From Tenacibaculum tangerinum (GTDB lineage Bacteria > Bacteroidota > Bacteroidia > Flavobacteriales > Flavobacteriaceae): a stretch of DNA of 64,000 bases. Location of the stretch: positions 2,499,001 through 2,563,000 of the forward strand of contig NZ_CP122539.1 of assembly GCF_029853675.1 (NCBI RefSeq), read 5' to 3'. The translations under genes and the position numbers were made by a program. Below are positions 55,744 to 64,000 of this stretch, one piece after another; the first letter of the stretch is position 1, and the number at the start of each line of letters is the position of its first letter. The notes beneath the pieces were generated by a model. That model was not told the origin of the DNA. It searched no databases and saw only the letters and a program-made list of their open reading frames with translations.

Positions 55744-58700
55744 TTGCCGCCCAATGCTTATTTTGAGCAAAAGTACTTGAGTGAAATCAATCCTAGTACA
55801 GGACGAACACACAAAGAAAACGTTTACAAAATCCAAGAGCAATTAAGCAAACAAAGAGCAGCACAGAAAGTGCCAGGAGAAGCAGATAACGCTTGGGTAG
55901 AGAGAGGTCCTGATAATGTAGGAGGAAGAACAAGGGCAGTTATTTTTGACCCCAATGATGCTACCAAAGAAACAGTTTTTGCAGGAGGCGTTAGTGGAGG
56001 TTTATGGAAAAATACAAATATCTCAAATTCAGAATCAAAATGGGTTCGTGTTGGAATACCTGAGAACTTAGCAGTGTCGTGTATTGCAGTTGACCCCAAC
56101 GACTCTAAAACTTTTTATGTAGGTACAGGAGAATCGTACGTAAATGGCGATGTAAATGGCGATGGTTTGTGGAAATCAACCGATGGAGGGAACTCGTGGG
56201 CAAAAGTATTCGGAGGAGTCACAGGAGAAAGTTTTGTAGATTTTAACTCTAGATTAACAATCAATTCACCAATAGGATTAGTAGGAGATTACTCAGCTTT
56301 GTTGTCTATCGCTTGGGGAGGAGGTTTGGAAACTCCTGTTACAGGAGATTTGGCTCTTGTTGATGATGGCAAAGAGCCTGCAGACAATGCATGTGAAGAA
56401 ATTATTAACACTTCAGAAATAACAGGAAAAATAGCAGTTATAAGAAGAGGTTTGTGTGAGTATACGTCAAAGGCAAAAAAAGCACAAAATGCTGGAGCCA
56501 TCGCAGTTATTATTGTTAATAATGAAGCAGGAAACCCTGTCAGAATAAATGGATCTGATTCAACAATTAAAATTCCTGTTTTAATGATTACAAAAAGTTT
56601 AGGAGAGTCAATAATAAACACGTTGTCTTCTGAAAGAGTAAATGTTAACTTAACTAAAGGAGAAGAAGGTGCTACAGGATCATATTTAGTTCCAGGTATA
56701 CAACATATTAATGATGTAATAGTAAGAAATAATGGAGGCATATCTGAAGTATATGTAGCTGCTGCAGAATCAATGCATATAGCAGGATTAACAGCTTCCT
56801 CTTTAGGAGGAAAGAGCATAGGAGTATATAAATCGGTAGATGGCACAAACTTTACGAAATTGAATCTTCCAAAAACTTTAGGAGGTAATCCATACGAACC
56901 CAACAACTTAGAACTTACTTCAGACAACGCTATCTATTTAAGTACAGCAAGAAGTTTTACTTTTGGAGATGGAGGAGGAACTATTTTAAAATCAACCGAT
57001 GGAGAGAATTTTAACGTAGTTTATTCTGTAGTAAAAGGACTCAGAACAGAAATTGCCACATCACCTACCAATCCAGATGTTGTATATGTACTAGTAGACA
57101 TTAACGATTCCAATACTCCTGTAAAAATTTTAAAAACCACCGATGGATTTACCACAGTAGCTGAAACGGCATTACCTGATGATGCAGATACCGGCATACC
57201 AGCTAATGATTTTACGAGAGGACAAACTTTTTTTAATTTGCTACTAAAAGTAGACCCTAATGATGAAAATACCCTTTATGTAGGAGGGATAGATTTATTC
57301 AAGTCTATAGATGGAGCAAAAACATGGCAACAAATATCAAAATGGTCGAACAATAACCTTCTATCATCTTTAGCAGTTCCTTTAGTACATTCCGACCAGC
57401 ATGGGTTAGCGTTTGCTTCTTCTAATAAAATGGTATTTGGTAACGACGGTGGAGTGTATTTTTCTGATAATTCAGGATCTGCTATAAGTGCCAGAAATAA
57501 CAACTATAATACAGTACAATTTTACACGCTTGGGGTGGCTCCGACGACTGCTTTTAAAGGAAAAGAATATTTTTTAGCAGGGGCACAAGATAATGGAACT
57601 CAGTTAATCCAAGAAGCATCTGAAGGAATAAATAGCTCATTAAAAGTAGCACCGGGTGATGGAGCAGCTAGTTTTTTTGACACTGACGGAACCGATACTT
57701 ATTTTATCACAAATTATGTGTACAATCAAAGTATTTATTTATATAATTATGCAACCAATCAATGGGTTACTATTAACGATGAGAACTCTGCCAATGGAGA
57801 TTTCATTAATCAAGAAGAATTAGACTCTAACCTCAACATTTTGTATTCAAACTATTCTGCTTCGATAACTCAAGGGATAAGAAGGTATTCAAATATATTA
57901 GTAGATGGTTCAGTAGAAAAAGCATTATTAACCAATGTATTAATGAATGCCGAACCTTCAGCCTTAAAAGTTTCTCCTCATACTACAACTTCCAGTACAT
58001 TATTTGTAGGATTAAAAAACGGAAAACTTTTAAAAGTAGAAAATGCGAATGTAGGGGTAGGAACATGGTCTGATATTACAGGTGCTGATTTTGTTGGTTC
58101 AATATCAGATATAGAGTTTGGAGAAACAGAAAATCAAATTTTTGTTACCATGCACAATTATGGTGTAAAAAATGTTTGGTACTCTAATGATGGAGGTCTA
58201 AACTGGGTGAATAAAGAAGGTGATTTGCCAGATATTCCAGTAAAAGCAATCCTGCAAAATCCGTTGAGTAAAAATGAAGTAATCATAGGAACTGACCTAG
58301 GGGTTTGGAAAACCAATAATTTTAATACCACTTCTCCTAACTGGAGTCAATCGTATAACGGAATGAGTAACGTACCGGTGTTAGATTTAGATTTAAGAGA
58401 CGATAATACCGTTTTTGCTGCTACTTATGGAAGAGGGGTCTTCTCAGGAAAATTTACCTTCGATGCAAATGGCGATGAAGATGGAGATGGTATTTTAAAT
58501 GGAGTAGACAATTGCCCTACTACTGCAAACCCAGATCAAGCAGATGTTGATAATAATGGAATTGGCGATGTATGTCAAGACACCGATGAAGATGGTATTT
58601 TAGATATCAACGATAACTGCCCTACTACCTCAAATCCAGACCAGGCAGATGCAGACGGAAATAAAATAGGAGATGCTTGTCAAGATACTGATGGAGATGG

Positions 58701-59505
58701 AGTAATGGATAATGTTGATAACTGCCCGAACACAGCGAACCCAGATCAGGCAGATGGAAATAACGATGGAGTAGGCGATGTTTGCGATACAAGTTATAAA
58801 AATCCAGATAATATTTCTATCACAACGACTTCGGAAACTTGTACAGATGAAAATGATGGAAAAATAACAGTAAATGTGAAGCAAACCTTTGTTAGTTATA
58901 CAGTAACACTAAAAGGAGCATCAACAGAGGTATCTGAGCAATTAACAACTGCGTCAACAACATTTTCAGACTTAACACCAGGAACATACGAGGTATGTGT
59001 AAAGGTAAATGACAGAGATGACTATATTCAATGCTTTGAGGTTACGATAGCAGCATCTAGCCCAGTTTCTTTAAAAGTTGCTAAAAACAATGCGTCTAAA
59101 GGATATACAATCAATGTTACCTCGGGTACAGCACCTTACAACGTGTATTTAAACGGGAAATGGATTGATACATATCATACCTCAACATTCGACATCAATG
59201 TTCAAGGAGGCGGTATTTTAGAAGTTAAGACAGCGAAAGAATGTGAAGGAAAATTCGAAACGATTATCGATAATATTTTCCTTAAGAAAAACCCTGTTTC
59301 AGAATCTATTGACTTATTAGTTCCTAATGATACAACATTATCTATAGAAATTACGGTGTATGATGTTACAGGAAAAATGGTGATAAAAGATAAGATGAAT
59401 ACGCAAGGGAATGAATTATCTATTCCTTTCAGTCAATTCAAATCAGGAATTTACATTTTGAAATTAGGAACAGAAGAAACAACTACATTTAAAATAATAA
59501 AATAA
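55744..59505 (+). CDS. Secreted T9SS-sorted BNR/PA/TSP3-repeat protein, N-terminus out of frame
   Basis: The main frame has sialidase/BNR-like propeller repeats (NVGGRTRAVIFDPND, GLWKSTDGGNSW), a protease-associated insert (GKIAVIRRGLCEYTSKAKKA), three calcium-binding thrombospondin type 3 repeats near residues 920-1015 (DGDGILNGVDNCPTTANPDQ), and a T9SS type A C-terminal domain (YDVTGKMVIKD, SGIYILKLG). The first in-frame start, TTG 55744, has no signal peptide. An ATG at 55562 opens MNKKIFF, and after the run of eight Ts (55577-55584) the signal helix IIAICGIVLKAYITNG continues in the main frame; nine Ts would join them. Either a sequence error or a slippage switch. Confidence 0.85.
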   Translation: MPPNAYFEQKYLSEINPSTGRTHKENVYKIQEQLSKQRAAQKVPGEADNAWVERGPDNVGGRTRAVIFDPNDATKETVFAGGVSGGLWKNTNISNSESKWVRVGIPENLAVSCIAVDPNDSKTFYVGTGESYVNGDVNGDGLWKSTDGGNSWAKVFGGVTGESFVDFNSRLTINSPIGLVGDYSALLSIAWGGGLETPVTGDLALVDDGKEPADNACEEIINTSEITGKIAVIRRGLCEYTSKAKKAQNAGAIAVIIVNNEAGNPVRINGSDSTIKIPVLMITKSLGESIINTLSSERVNVNLTKGEEGATGSYLVPGIQHINDVIVRNNGGISEVYVAAAESMHIAGLTASSLGGKSIGVYKSVDGTNFTKLNLPKTLGGNPYEPNNLELTSDNAIYLSTARSFTFGDGGGTILKSTDGENFNVVYSVVKGLRTEIATSPTNPDVVYVLVDINDSNTPVKILKTTDGFTTVAETALPDDADTGIPANDFTRGQTFFNLLLKVDPNDENTLYVGGIDLFKSIDGAKTWQQISKWSNNNLLSSLAVPLVHSDQHGLAFASSNKMVFGNDGGVYFSDNSGSAISARNNNYNTVQFYTLGVAPTTAFKGKEYFLAGAQDNGTQLIQEASEGINSSLKVAPGDGAASFFDTDGTDTYFITNYVYNQSIYLYNYATNQWVTINDENSANGDFINQEELDSNLNILYSNYSASITQGIRRYSNILVDGSVEKALLTNVLMNAEPSALKVSPHTTTSSTLFVGLKNGKLLKVENANVGVGTWSDITGADFVGSISDIEFGETENQIFVTMHNYGVKNVWYSNDGGLNWVNKEGDLPDIPVKAILQNPLSKNEVIIGTDLGVWKTNNFNTTSPNWSQSYNGMSNVPVLDLDLRDDNTVFAATYGRGVFSGKFTFDANGDEDGDGILNGVDNCPTTANPDQADVDNNGIGDVCQDTDEDGILDINDNCPTTSNPDQADADGNKIGDACQDTDGDGVMDNVDNCPNTANPDQADGNNDGVGDVCDTSYKNPDNISITTTSETCTDENDGKITVNVKQTFVSYTVTLKGASTEVSEQLTTASTTFSDLTPGTYEVCVKVNDRDDYIQCFEVTIAASSPVSLKVAKNNASKGYTINVTSGTAPYNVYLNGKWIDTYHTSTFDINVQGGGILEVKTAKECEGKFETIIDNIFLKKNPVSESIDLLVPNDTTLSIEITVYDVTGKMVIKDKMNTQGNELSIPFSQFKSGIYILKLGTEETTTFKIIK

Positions 59506-60209
59506 TGAAAAGAATACTCAAAATAGTAGGGTTGTTCTCTACAACAGTACTTTTATTTAATTGTGGAGGAGGAAGTGGTAATGGAGGAAATGAAGAAGTT
59601 GTTAACGAAGCACCAAGCAAAGTTACCTTAACTTATCCTACACAAAATCTGTTGTGTATTGATAATACGATTCCTTTTGACTGGAGCGATGCTACTGATC
59701 CAAATCAAGATAATATAAGCTATAAAGTTGAAATAGCAACCAATAGAGAACTAACAAATATCGTTAAATCTCAAACGTCGACGACCTCGACAGCAACGAT
59801 TCTCTTGGACAAAGGGAAAGCTCATTACTGGAGGGTTACAGCAGTAGATAGCAAGGGAAAAGAAGGAGCTCCATCAGAAGTATTTGCTTTTTATACAAAA
59901 GGTGAAGGAGAAACAAATATAGCCCCCTTTACAGCCGAATTGGTAAAACCTGAAGATGAAGGAACGATATCTGGAGCTACAATAATTCTCGAGTGGAAAG
60001 GAGCAGACTCAAATACCAGTGATACATTAACGTACGATGTATACTTTGGTGAAGAAGCGAATCCAACTACGTTAAAACAAGAAAACCTAAACACGAATAC
60101 TCTTGAGGTATCTGTTGAAACAGGTAAAACCTACTATTGGAAAGTTAATACCAAAGATAACTTTGGAGCAAAATCAATAGGACAAATTTGGAGTTTTACC
60201 GTAAATTAA
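59505..60209 (+). CDS. Lipoprotein with two fibronectin type III-like domains
   Basis: 234 aa; MKRILKIVGLFSTTVLLFNC gives a lipobox Cys, followed by a Gly/Asn linker. Two similar beta domains: IPFDWSDATDPNQDNISYKV and IILEWKGADSNTSDTLTYDV, each ending in a YYWKV or HYWRV strand. The ATG overlaps the TAA of the T9SS gene by one base (TAATG), so the two are coupled and may act together at the surface. Confidence 0.85.
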   Translation: MKRILKIVGLFSTTVLLFNCGGGSGNGGNEEVVNEAPSKVTLTYPTQNLLCIDNTIPFDWSDATDPNQDNISYKVEIATNRELTNIVKSQTSTTSTATILLDKGKAHYWRVTAVDSKGKEGAPSEVFAFYTKGEGETNIAPFTAELVKPEDEGTISGATIILEWKGADSNTSDTLTYDVYFGEEANPTTLKQENLNTNTLEVSVETGKTYYWKVNTKDNFGAKSIGQIWSFTVN

Positions 60210-60233
60210 AGAAATACACAAAAATTTAACGTA

Positions 60234-60264
60234 AAAAAGCGATGCTTATTCAGCATCGCTTTTT
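60234..60264. terminator. bidirectional terminator
   Basis: AAAAAGCGATGC / GCATCGCTTTTT between convergent genes. Confidence 0.85.
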
Positions 60265-60276
60265 GGTTTTATAAAA

Positions 60277-60849
60277 CTATTTGTTTAATTGCTTTTCAGC
60301 CACTTTTTCCAATTCATCGTACCAATTTTGACCAAATTTTCTCACAAGAGCTTGCTTTACAAATTTGTACACAGGAACTTGTAATTCCTTCCCTAAAGAA
60401 CAAGCATCGTCACAAATTTCCCATTTATGGTAATTTACAGCGGCAAATTCGCTAAAATCTTTTACTCGAACAGGGTATAAATGACAAGAAATAGGTTTTT
60501 TCCAATCAACAATGCCTTGATTATAAGCTTCTTCAATCGCACATAAGGCAGTGCCTTTATCATCAAAAATAACATAAGCACAATCGGCATCATTAATTAA
60601 AGGAGTTTCTAGCTCACCAAAATCACTGGTTACCCAAGTTCCTTGATTTTCAATAGCTTCTACTCCCTCTTTTCGCAAAAACGGCTTTATTTTTGGGTAG
60701 ATTTCTTCTAAAATCGTTGTTTCCTCTTTTTCAAGAGGAGCACCTGCATCACCATCTATACAACAAGCACCTTTGCAGGCTGATAAATTACATACAAACT
60801 CTTTTTCTAGTATATCTTCAGATACGATTGTTTTACCTAATTGAAACAT
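60277..60849 (-). CDS. DUF3109 family cysteine-rich protein
   Basis: 190 aa with CNLSACKGACCIDGD near residue 20 and later CHLYPVRV and CDDACSLG. The many Cys suggest a metal or Fe-S site, as in YkgJ-like proteins. Function unknown. Convergent with the lipoprotein. Confidence 0.88.
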   Translation of the reverse strand: MFQLGKTIVSEDILEKEFVCNLSACKGACCIDGDAGAPLEKEETTILEEIYPKIKPFLRKEGVEAIENQGTWVTSDFGELETPLINDADCAYVIFDDKGTALCAIEEAYNQGIVDWKKPISCHLYPVRVKDFSEFAAVNYHKWEICDDACSLGKELQVPVYKFVKQALVRKFGQNWYDELEKVAEKQLNK

Positions 60850-60930
60850 AAATTGTAGTTAAATTTTGAAGTTTGCTGTAACTTCATGTAAATTTGATTG
60901 CAAAAGTAGTAGATTGTAACATTACTTATA

Positions 60931-60938
60931 TAATTTTG
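60931..60938 (+). promoter_or_regulatory. possible -7 box of the marC-type gene
   Basis: TAATTTTG matches TAnnTTTG; 20 bases before the start. No clear -33 box. Confidence 0.4.
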
Positions 60939-60958
60939 CAGGCGAAAATAAAACAATT

Positions 60959-61540
60959 ATGGATTTTAACTTTAAAGAGATTTTTACAGCCTTTATGGTA
61001 TTATTCGCTGTAATTGATATTGTTGGAAATATTCCCATTATCATTGATTTACGAAAAAAGGCAGGACACATACAGTCAGAAAAAGCTGCAGTTATAGCTG
61101 GTTTTATTATGATTTTGTTTTTATTTGTTGGTCAGCGATTATTAAACTTAATTGGTATCGATGTGCATTCTTTTGCGGTTGCAGGATCGTTTATTTTATT
61201 TTTCATCGCCTTGGAAATGATTTTAGGAGTAACGCTGTATAAAGAAGATGAAGAAGAAGCGCTAAGCGCAACCGTTTTTCCATTAGCTTTTCCATTAATA
61301 GCAGGTCCTGGTAGCTTAACAACATTACTTTCGCTTCGAGCAGAGTTTAAATTAGAAAATATCATCATAGCAGTGTTGCTAAACGTAATCGTAATTTATA
61401 TCGTTTTAAAAACATCTTCTAGAATAGAAAGAGCCATAGGTCCTAACGGAATTAAAATCATAAGAAAAGTATTTGGTGTAATTTTATTGGCAATTGCAGT
61501 AAAACTGTTTGCCGCTAATTTTAAAATGTTAATTAACTAA
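60959..61540 (+). CDS. MarC family membrane protein
   Basis: 193 aa, six predicted helices; DIVGNIPIIIDLRKKAG and PLAFPLIAGPGSLTTLLSL are the repeated MarC motifs. Physiological role unclear (once linked to antibiotic resistance). The next gene starts 2 bases after the stop. Confidence 0.9.
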   Translation: MDFNFKEIFTAFMVLFAVIDIVGNIPIIIDLRKKAGHIQSEKAAVIAGFIMILFLFVGQRLLNLIGIDVHSFAVAGSFILFFIALEMILGVTLYKEDEEEALSATVFPLAFPLIAGPGSLTTLLSLRAEFKLENIIIAVLLNVIVIYIVLKTSSRIERAIGPNGIKIIRKVFGVILLAIAVKLFAANFKMLIN

Positions 61541-61542
61541 GT

Positions 61543-62157
61543 ATGGTTTATGATGTGCTTATTGTTGGAGGAGGCGTTTCAGGCATGCAATGTGCCTTAG
61601 TTTTAGGCTCTGCACTTTCTAAAACATACGCTAAAGGAAAAAAAATAGGCATCATACTGCACCAACGCTCCTCACATTTACAAGATGCACTATTTAATAA
61701 TGTTCTAGGCTTAGCTCCCGGAACCTTAGGAAAAGATATTTTAGTGCAAGGTAAAAAACAGTTAAAACAATTATATCCAAAAGTAGTTCAGATAGAGAAC
61801 GAAAAAGTTCTTGCGGTATTAGACGAAAATGAAGGGTATAAAATAGTGAGTAACAAAGAAGAGTATCATAGTAAAAAAGTAGTTATAGCACTCAACTATT
61901 CAAAGCCCTTTGATATTGCTGGTTTAGAACAATATGTAGAACGTCATATTCGAGCAAACGCTATGAAAGACAGAATACAGTTGCGTAACTTTAACCACTT
62001 AATTAAAGAAGGACTCTATGTTTGCGGAACGTTAGCAGGTTGGAGAAGTCAATTTGCTATTGCAGCAGGAAGTGGAGCCAGTGTTGCAACCGATATTTTA
62101 ACAATATGGAATGAACATGTACCGACTAAAGTGCATGATAAACATAAAACAGAATAA
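61543..62157 (+). CDS. Thioredoxin reductase-like FAD/NAD(P) protein
   Basis: 204 aa. VLIVGGGVSGMQCALVLGS binds FAD, and the C-terminal GLYVCGTLAGWRSQFAIAAGSGA resembles the second flavin contact. It lacks a CxxC and is shorter than thioredoxin reductase, so it is a reduced relative without known substrate. Co-transcribed with the MarC gene. Confidence 0.8.
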   Translation: MVYDVLIVGGGVSGMQCALVLGSALSKTYAKGKKIGIILHQRSSHLQDALFNNVLGLAPGTLGKDILVQGKKQLKQLYPKVVQIENEKVLAVLDENEGYKIVSNKEEYHSKKVVIALNYSKPFDIAGLEQYVERHIRANAMKDRIQLRNFNHLIKEGLYVCGTLAGWRSQFAIAAGSGASVATDILTIWNEHVPTKVHDKHKTE

Positions 62158-62178
62158 GTATTTATTAAAAACAAGATT

Positions 62179-63318
62179 ATGAAAAAAGTAATTGGACTCA
62201 TGGCAATGTTAGTATTGTTTATGAATTGTGGTGGTAGTGATAGCGAAGTAGTACCCCCTGTTGAAGAAGATAAAGTAGTTGCTGTTAACGATTCTTTTGA
62301 AGTAAACGAGAATACAGAAACAGCATTGCCAAGTTTTTTAGCAAATGATACCTATACCTCAGGAAAGGTAAAAGTAACGTTTGAGACAACCTCAGCTAGA
62401 AACGGAACTATTGTAAGAAACAACGATGTGTTTACATATACGCCAGCAAAAGACTTTGTAGGCGCAGATTCTTTTAAGTATACAATTTGCAGTACTATTG
62501 ATACTAATAGTTGTGCTACAGCAACCGTAGTAATTACTGTAAAAGCAACAACCACAGGTAACCCAGGGAGTTTTTCAATTCCTTCGGAAATTTCAGCCTA
62601 TTATAAAAATGTTGATTTTACATTAACAGGAAGCTCTTTAAAAGATATGTTAGCAACAACAGTAATTGGCACACATACCACTTTTTTAGACTATACGCCA
62701 GGTGTTTGGAATACCTTAAAACAATCGGACCTTGATATTACGGATAATAGTAAAGTTGTTTTAATTTATGGATATGATGATACTGACGGAAACTATGTAA
62801 CTGATAGAACCCGTAGTAAAGATGCTAATGGAGGCACAGCAGGAACAGATTGGAATAGAGAACATGTATACCCTAAATCATTGGGGAATCCTAATTTAGG
62901 AACTTCTGGTCCAGGAGCAGATGCACACCATTTAAGACCATCAGATGTAACTTTTAATTCTCAAAGAGGAAGTAAGTTGTTTGCGGCGGGCTCAGGAAAT
63001 GCTGGAGACGTCTCTGGAAACTGGTATCCAGGCGATGAATGGAAAGGCGATGTAGCTCGTATGATGATGTATATGTATTTGCGTTACGGAAACCAATGCT
63101 TGCCCAAAAATGTTGCTGTAGGATCTGCCGTGGCGTCTGATAGTAATATGGTTAGCTTGTTACTAGAATGGAATGCAGAAGATCCAGTATCAGATTTAGA
63201 AAAACAACGTAATAATGTAGTAGCGAACGACCAAGGAAACAGAAATCCATTCATCGATAATCCTTACTTAGCAACCGTAATTTGGAATGGTACCGAAGCA
63301 GAAAATACTTGGAAATAG
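62179..63318 (+). CDS. Lipoprotein with Ig-like domain and endonuclease I domain
   Basis: 379 aa. Signal MKKVIGLMAMLVLFMNC; residues 35-120 are a cadherin/Ig-like Bacteroidota domain (NDSFEVNENTETALPSFLAN); residues about 140-360 are endonuclease I: TDWNREHVYPKSLG, DAHHLRPSD and NSQRGSKLF with the catalytic His and Asn. It likely degrades extracellular DNA for nutrition. Confidence 0.9.
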   Translation: MKKVIGLMAMLVLFMNCGGSDSEVVPPVEEDKVVAVNDSFEVNENTETALPSFLANDTYTSGKVKVTFETTSARNGTIVRNNDVFTYTPAKDFVGADSFKYTICSTIDTNSCATATVVITVKATTTGNPGSFSIPSEISAYYKNVDFTLTGSSLKDMLATTVIGTHTTFLDYTPGVWNTLKQSDLDITDNSKVVLIYGYDDTDGNYVTDRTRSKDANGGTAGTDWNREHVYPKSLGNPNLGTSGPGADAHHLRPSDVTFNSQRGSKLFAAGSGNAGDVSGNWYPGDEWKGDVARMMMYMYLRYGNQCLPKNVAVGSAVASDSNMVSLLLEWNAEDPVSDLEKQRNNVVANDQGNRNPFIDNPYLATVIWNGTEAENTWK

Positions 63319-63611
63319 CGTGCAAATAGAATTAAACAGAAACCTCTAAAACCTTATGCTATTTTCTAAGCATACTAAAATGGCCGATACTATAGAAACA
63401 TTTGTATCAGCCTGTATAGATTAGGTTTAAGTAATACCATATAGAAGAACTCTTCGAGAATTGTATGGTTTAACCTCTTTACAGTCACTATATCATGTAT
63501 TACAAACAAAGAACCTTGGAATCAGTTTAATTTATATCGGTTACTAACCTATACAAAACAAAATATACAAGATCACGAAAATATAGTTTTAAAAAACCGT
63601 ATTTTCGTTAT

Positions 63612-64000
63612 ATGCCAACATCACTTGAACTTCAAATAAAAACATTACCTAATTCACCAGGCGTTTATCAGTATTTTGATAAAAACGATGTAATTATTTA
63701 TGTAGGGAAAGCAAAAAACTTAAAAAAGCGAGTTTCTTCATATTTTACCAAAAATCACGAAAATGGAAAAACCCGAGTGTTGGTAAAAAAATTGTTCGAA
63801 TAGAACATATCGTAGTAGACACAGAAACAGATGCACTGCTACTTGAAAACAACCTGATAAAAAAATACCAACCACGGTACAATGTACTTTTAAAAGATGA
63901 TAAATCCTATCCGTGGATTTGCATTAAAAAAGAGCGATTTCCACGAATATTTTCTACACGAAGAGTTATCAAAGACGGTTCAGAATATTTTGGGCCCTAT
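63612..64000 (+). pseudogene. uvrC: Excinuclease subunit UvrC, N-terminal part, frameshifted
   Basis: The GIY-YIG domain is clear: [20 protein letters not shown] then [14 protein letters not shown]. At the run of seven As (63785-63791) the frame ends in VKKLFE-stop; with eight As it would continue as [20 protein letters not shown], which is present in the next frame to the window end ([17 protein letters not shown]). UvrC cuts both sides of lesions in nucleotide excision repair. The window cuts the gene. Confidence 0.9.

Noticed and set aside
63361..63560. Possible coding remnant before uvrC
   Set aside because: Short protein-like stretch (RRTLRELYGLTSLQSLYH) but interrupted by stops and not matched to any family I know.

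Overview
The window is AT-rich DNA from a member of the Bacteroidota, most likely a marine Flavobacteriaceae close to Tenacibaculum or Polaribacter (family fairly sure, genus a guess). The evidence is a type IX secretion (T9SS) C-terminal sorting domain, many short-signal lipoproteins, Bacteroidota-type promoter boxes (TTTG-N20-TAAATTTG before the succinate dehydrogenase operon), general lack of Shine-Dalgarno sites, a fused flavobacterial SdhC, and several families found mainly in flavobacteria. I found no tRNA, rRNA or CRISPR array.

Layout. 1-3356: SDR oxidoreductase (cut by the window edge), two lipoproteins, an FAD oxidoreductase and a truncated GreA-like gene. 3452-4454: a decayed IS982-family element flanked by scraps of other genes, followed by a small lipoprotein. 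5661-7918: an AAA ATPase (DUF3696-like), a 169-aa protein and a 58-aa membrane peptide that look like one operon, possibly anti-phage. 8324-11706: mfd, split by a one-base G-tract contraction. 11847-28824: a 17-kb polymorphic-toxin island on the minus strand. 29138-32747: S24-type repressor, a DUF6973-like protein, two alpha/beta hydrolases and AlkB. 32930-36401: sdhCAB. 36977-42637: a decayed accessory zone with a broken TPR/AraC regulator, a possible RiPP precursor, a C39-domain gene cut by a second IS982 copy, a wrecked toxin module and a decayed ISXO2-type element. 42844-64000: mostly housekeeping genes (ABC ATPase, rimK with its protease-like partner, M13 and S9 peptidases, thioredoxin, nrdB/nrdA, dGTPase, a large T9SS-sorted protein, MarC, endonuclease I) and the start of uvrC, also with a one-base homopolymer frameshift.

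The toxin island is the most interesting part. A full-length toxin (22380-24941) with a YwqJ-like deaminase C-terminus and a SUKH-3 immunity gene heads an array of displaced cassettes. Three cassettes keep the same 5' toxin segment but begin just after an in-frame stop and have no ATG; a fourth keeps a diverged version and a fifth only part of it. Each ends in a different toxin domain followed by its own immunity gene. A boundary repeat of about 120 bp (terminator plus a GGATTACAAATCC palindrome) separates units. This looks like a bank of silent toxin tips that could be swapped into the head gene by homologous recombination. One cassette carries a deaminase-like toxin, a MORN-repeat protein and an endonuclease V-like protein, which recalls the ywqJKL arrangement of Bacillus subtilis. 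A 1189-aa protein without a signal peptide and a divergent S24 repressor lie beside the head gene and may serve delivery and control.

Several genes are broken at homopolymer runs (mfd, uvrC, the T9SS protein, two toxin cassettes, the TPR/AraC regulator). Read-level checking is needed to tell sequencing error from real slippage.
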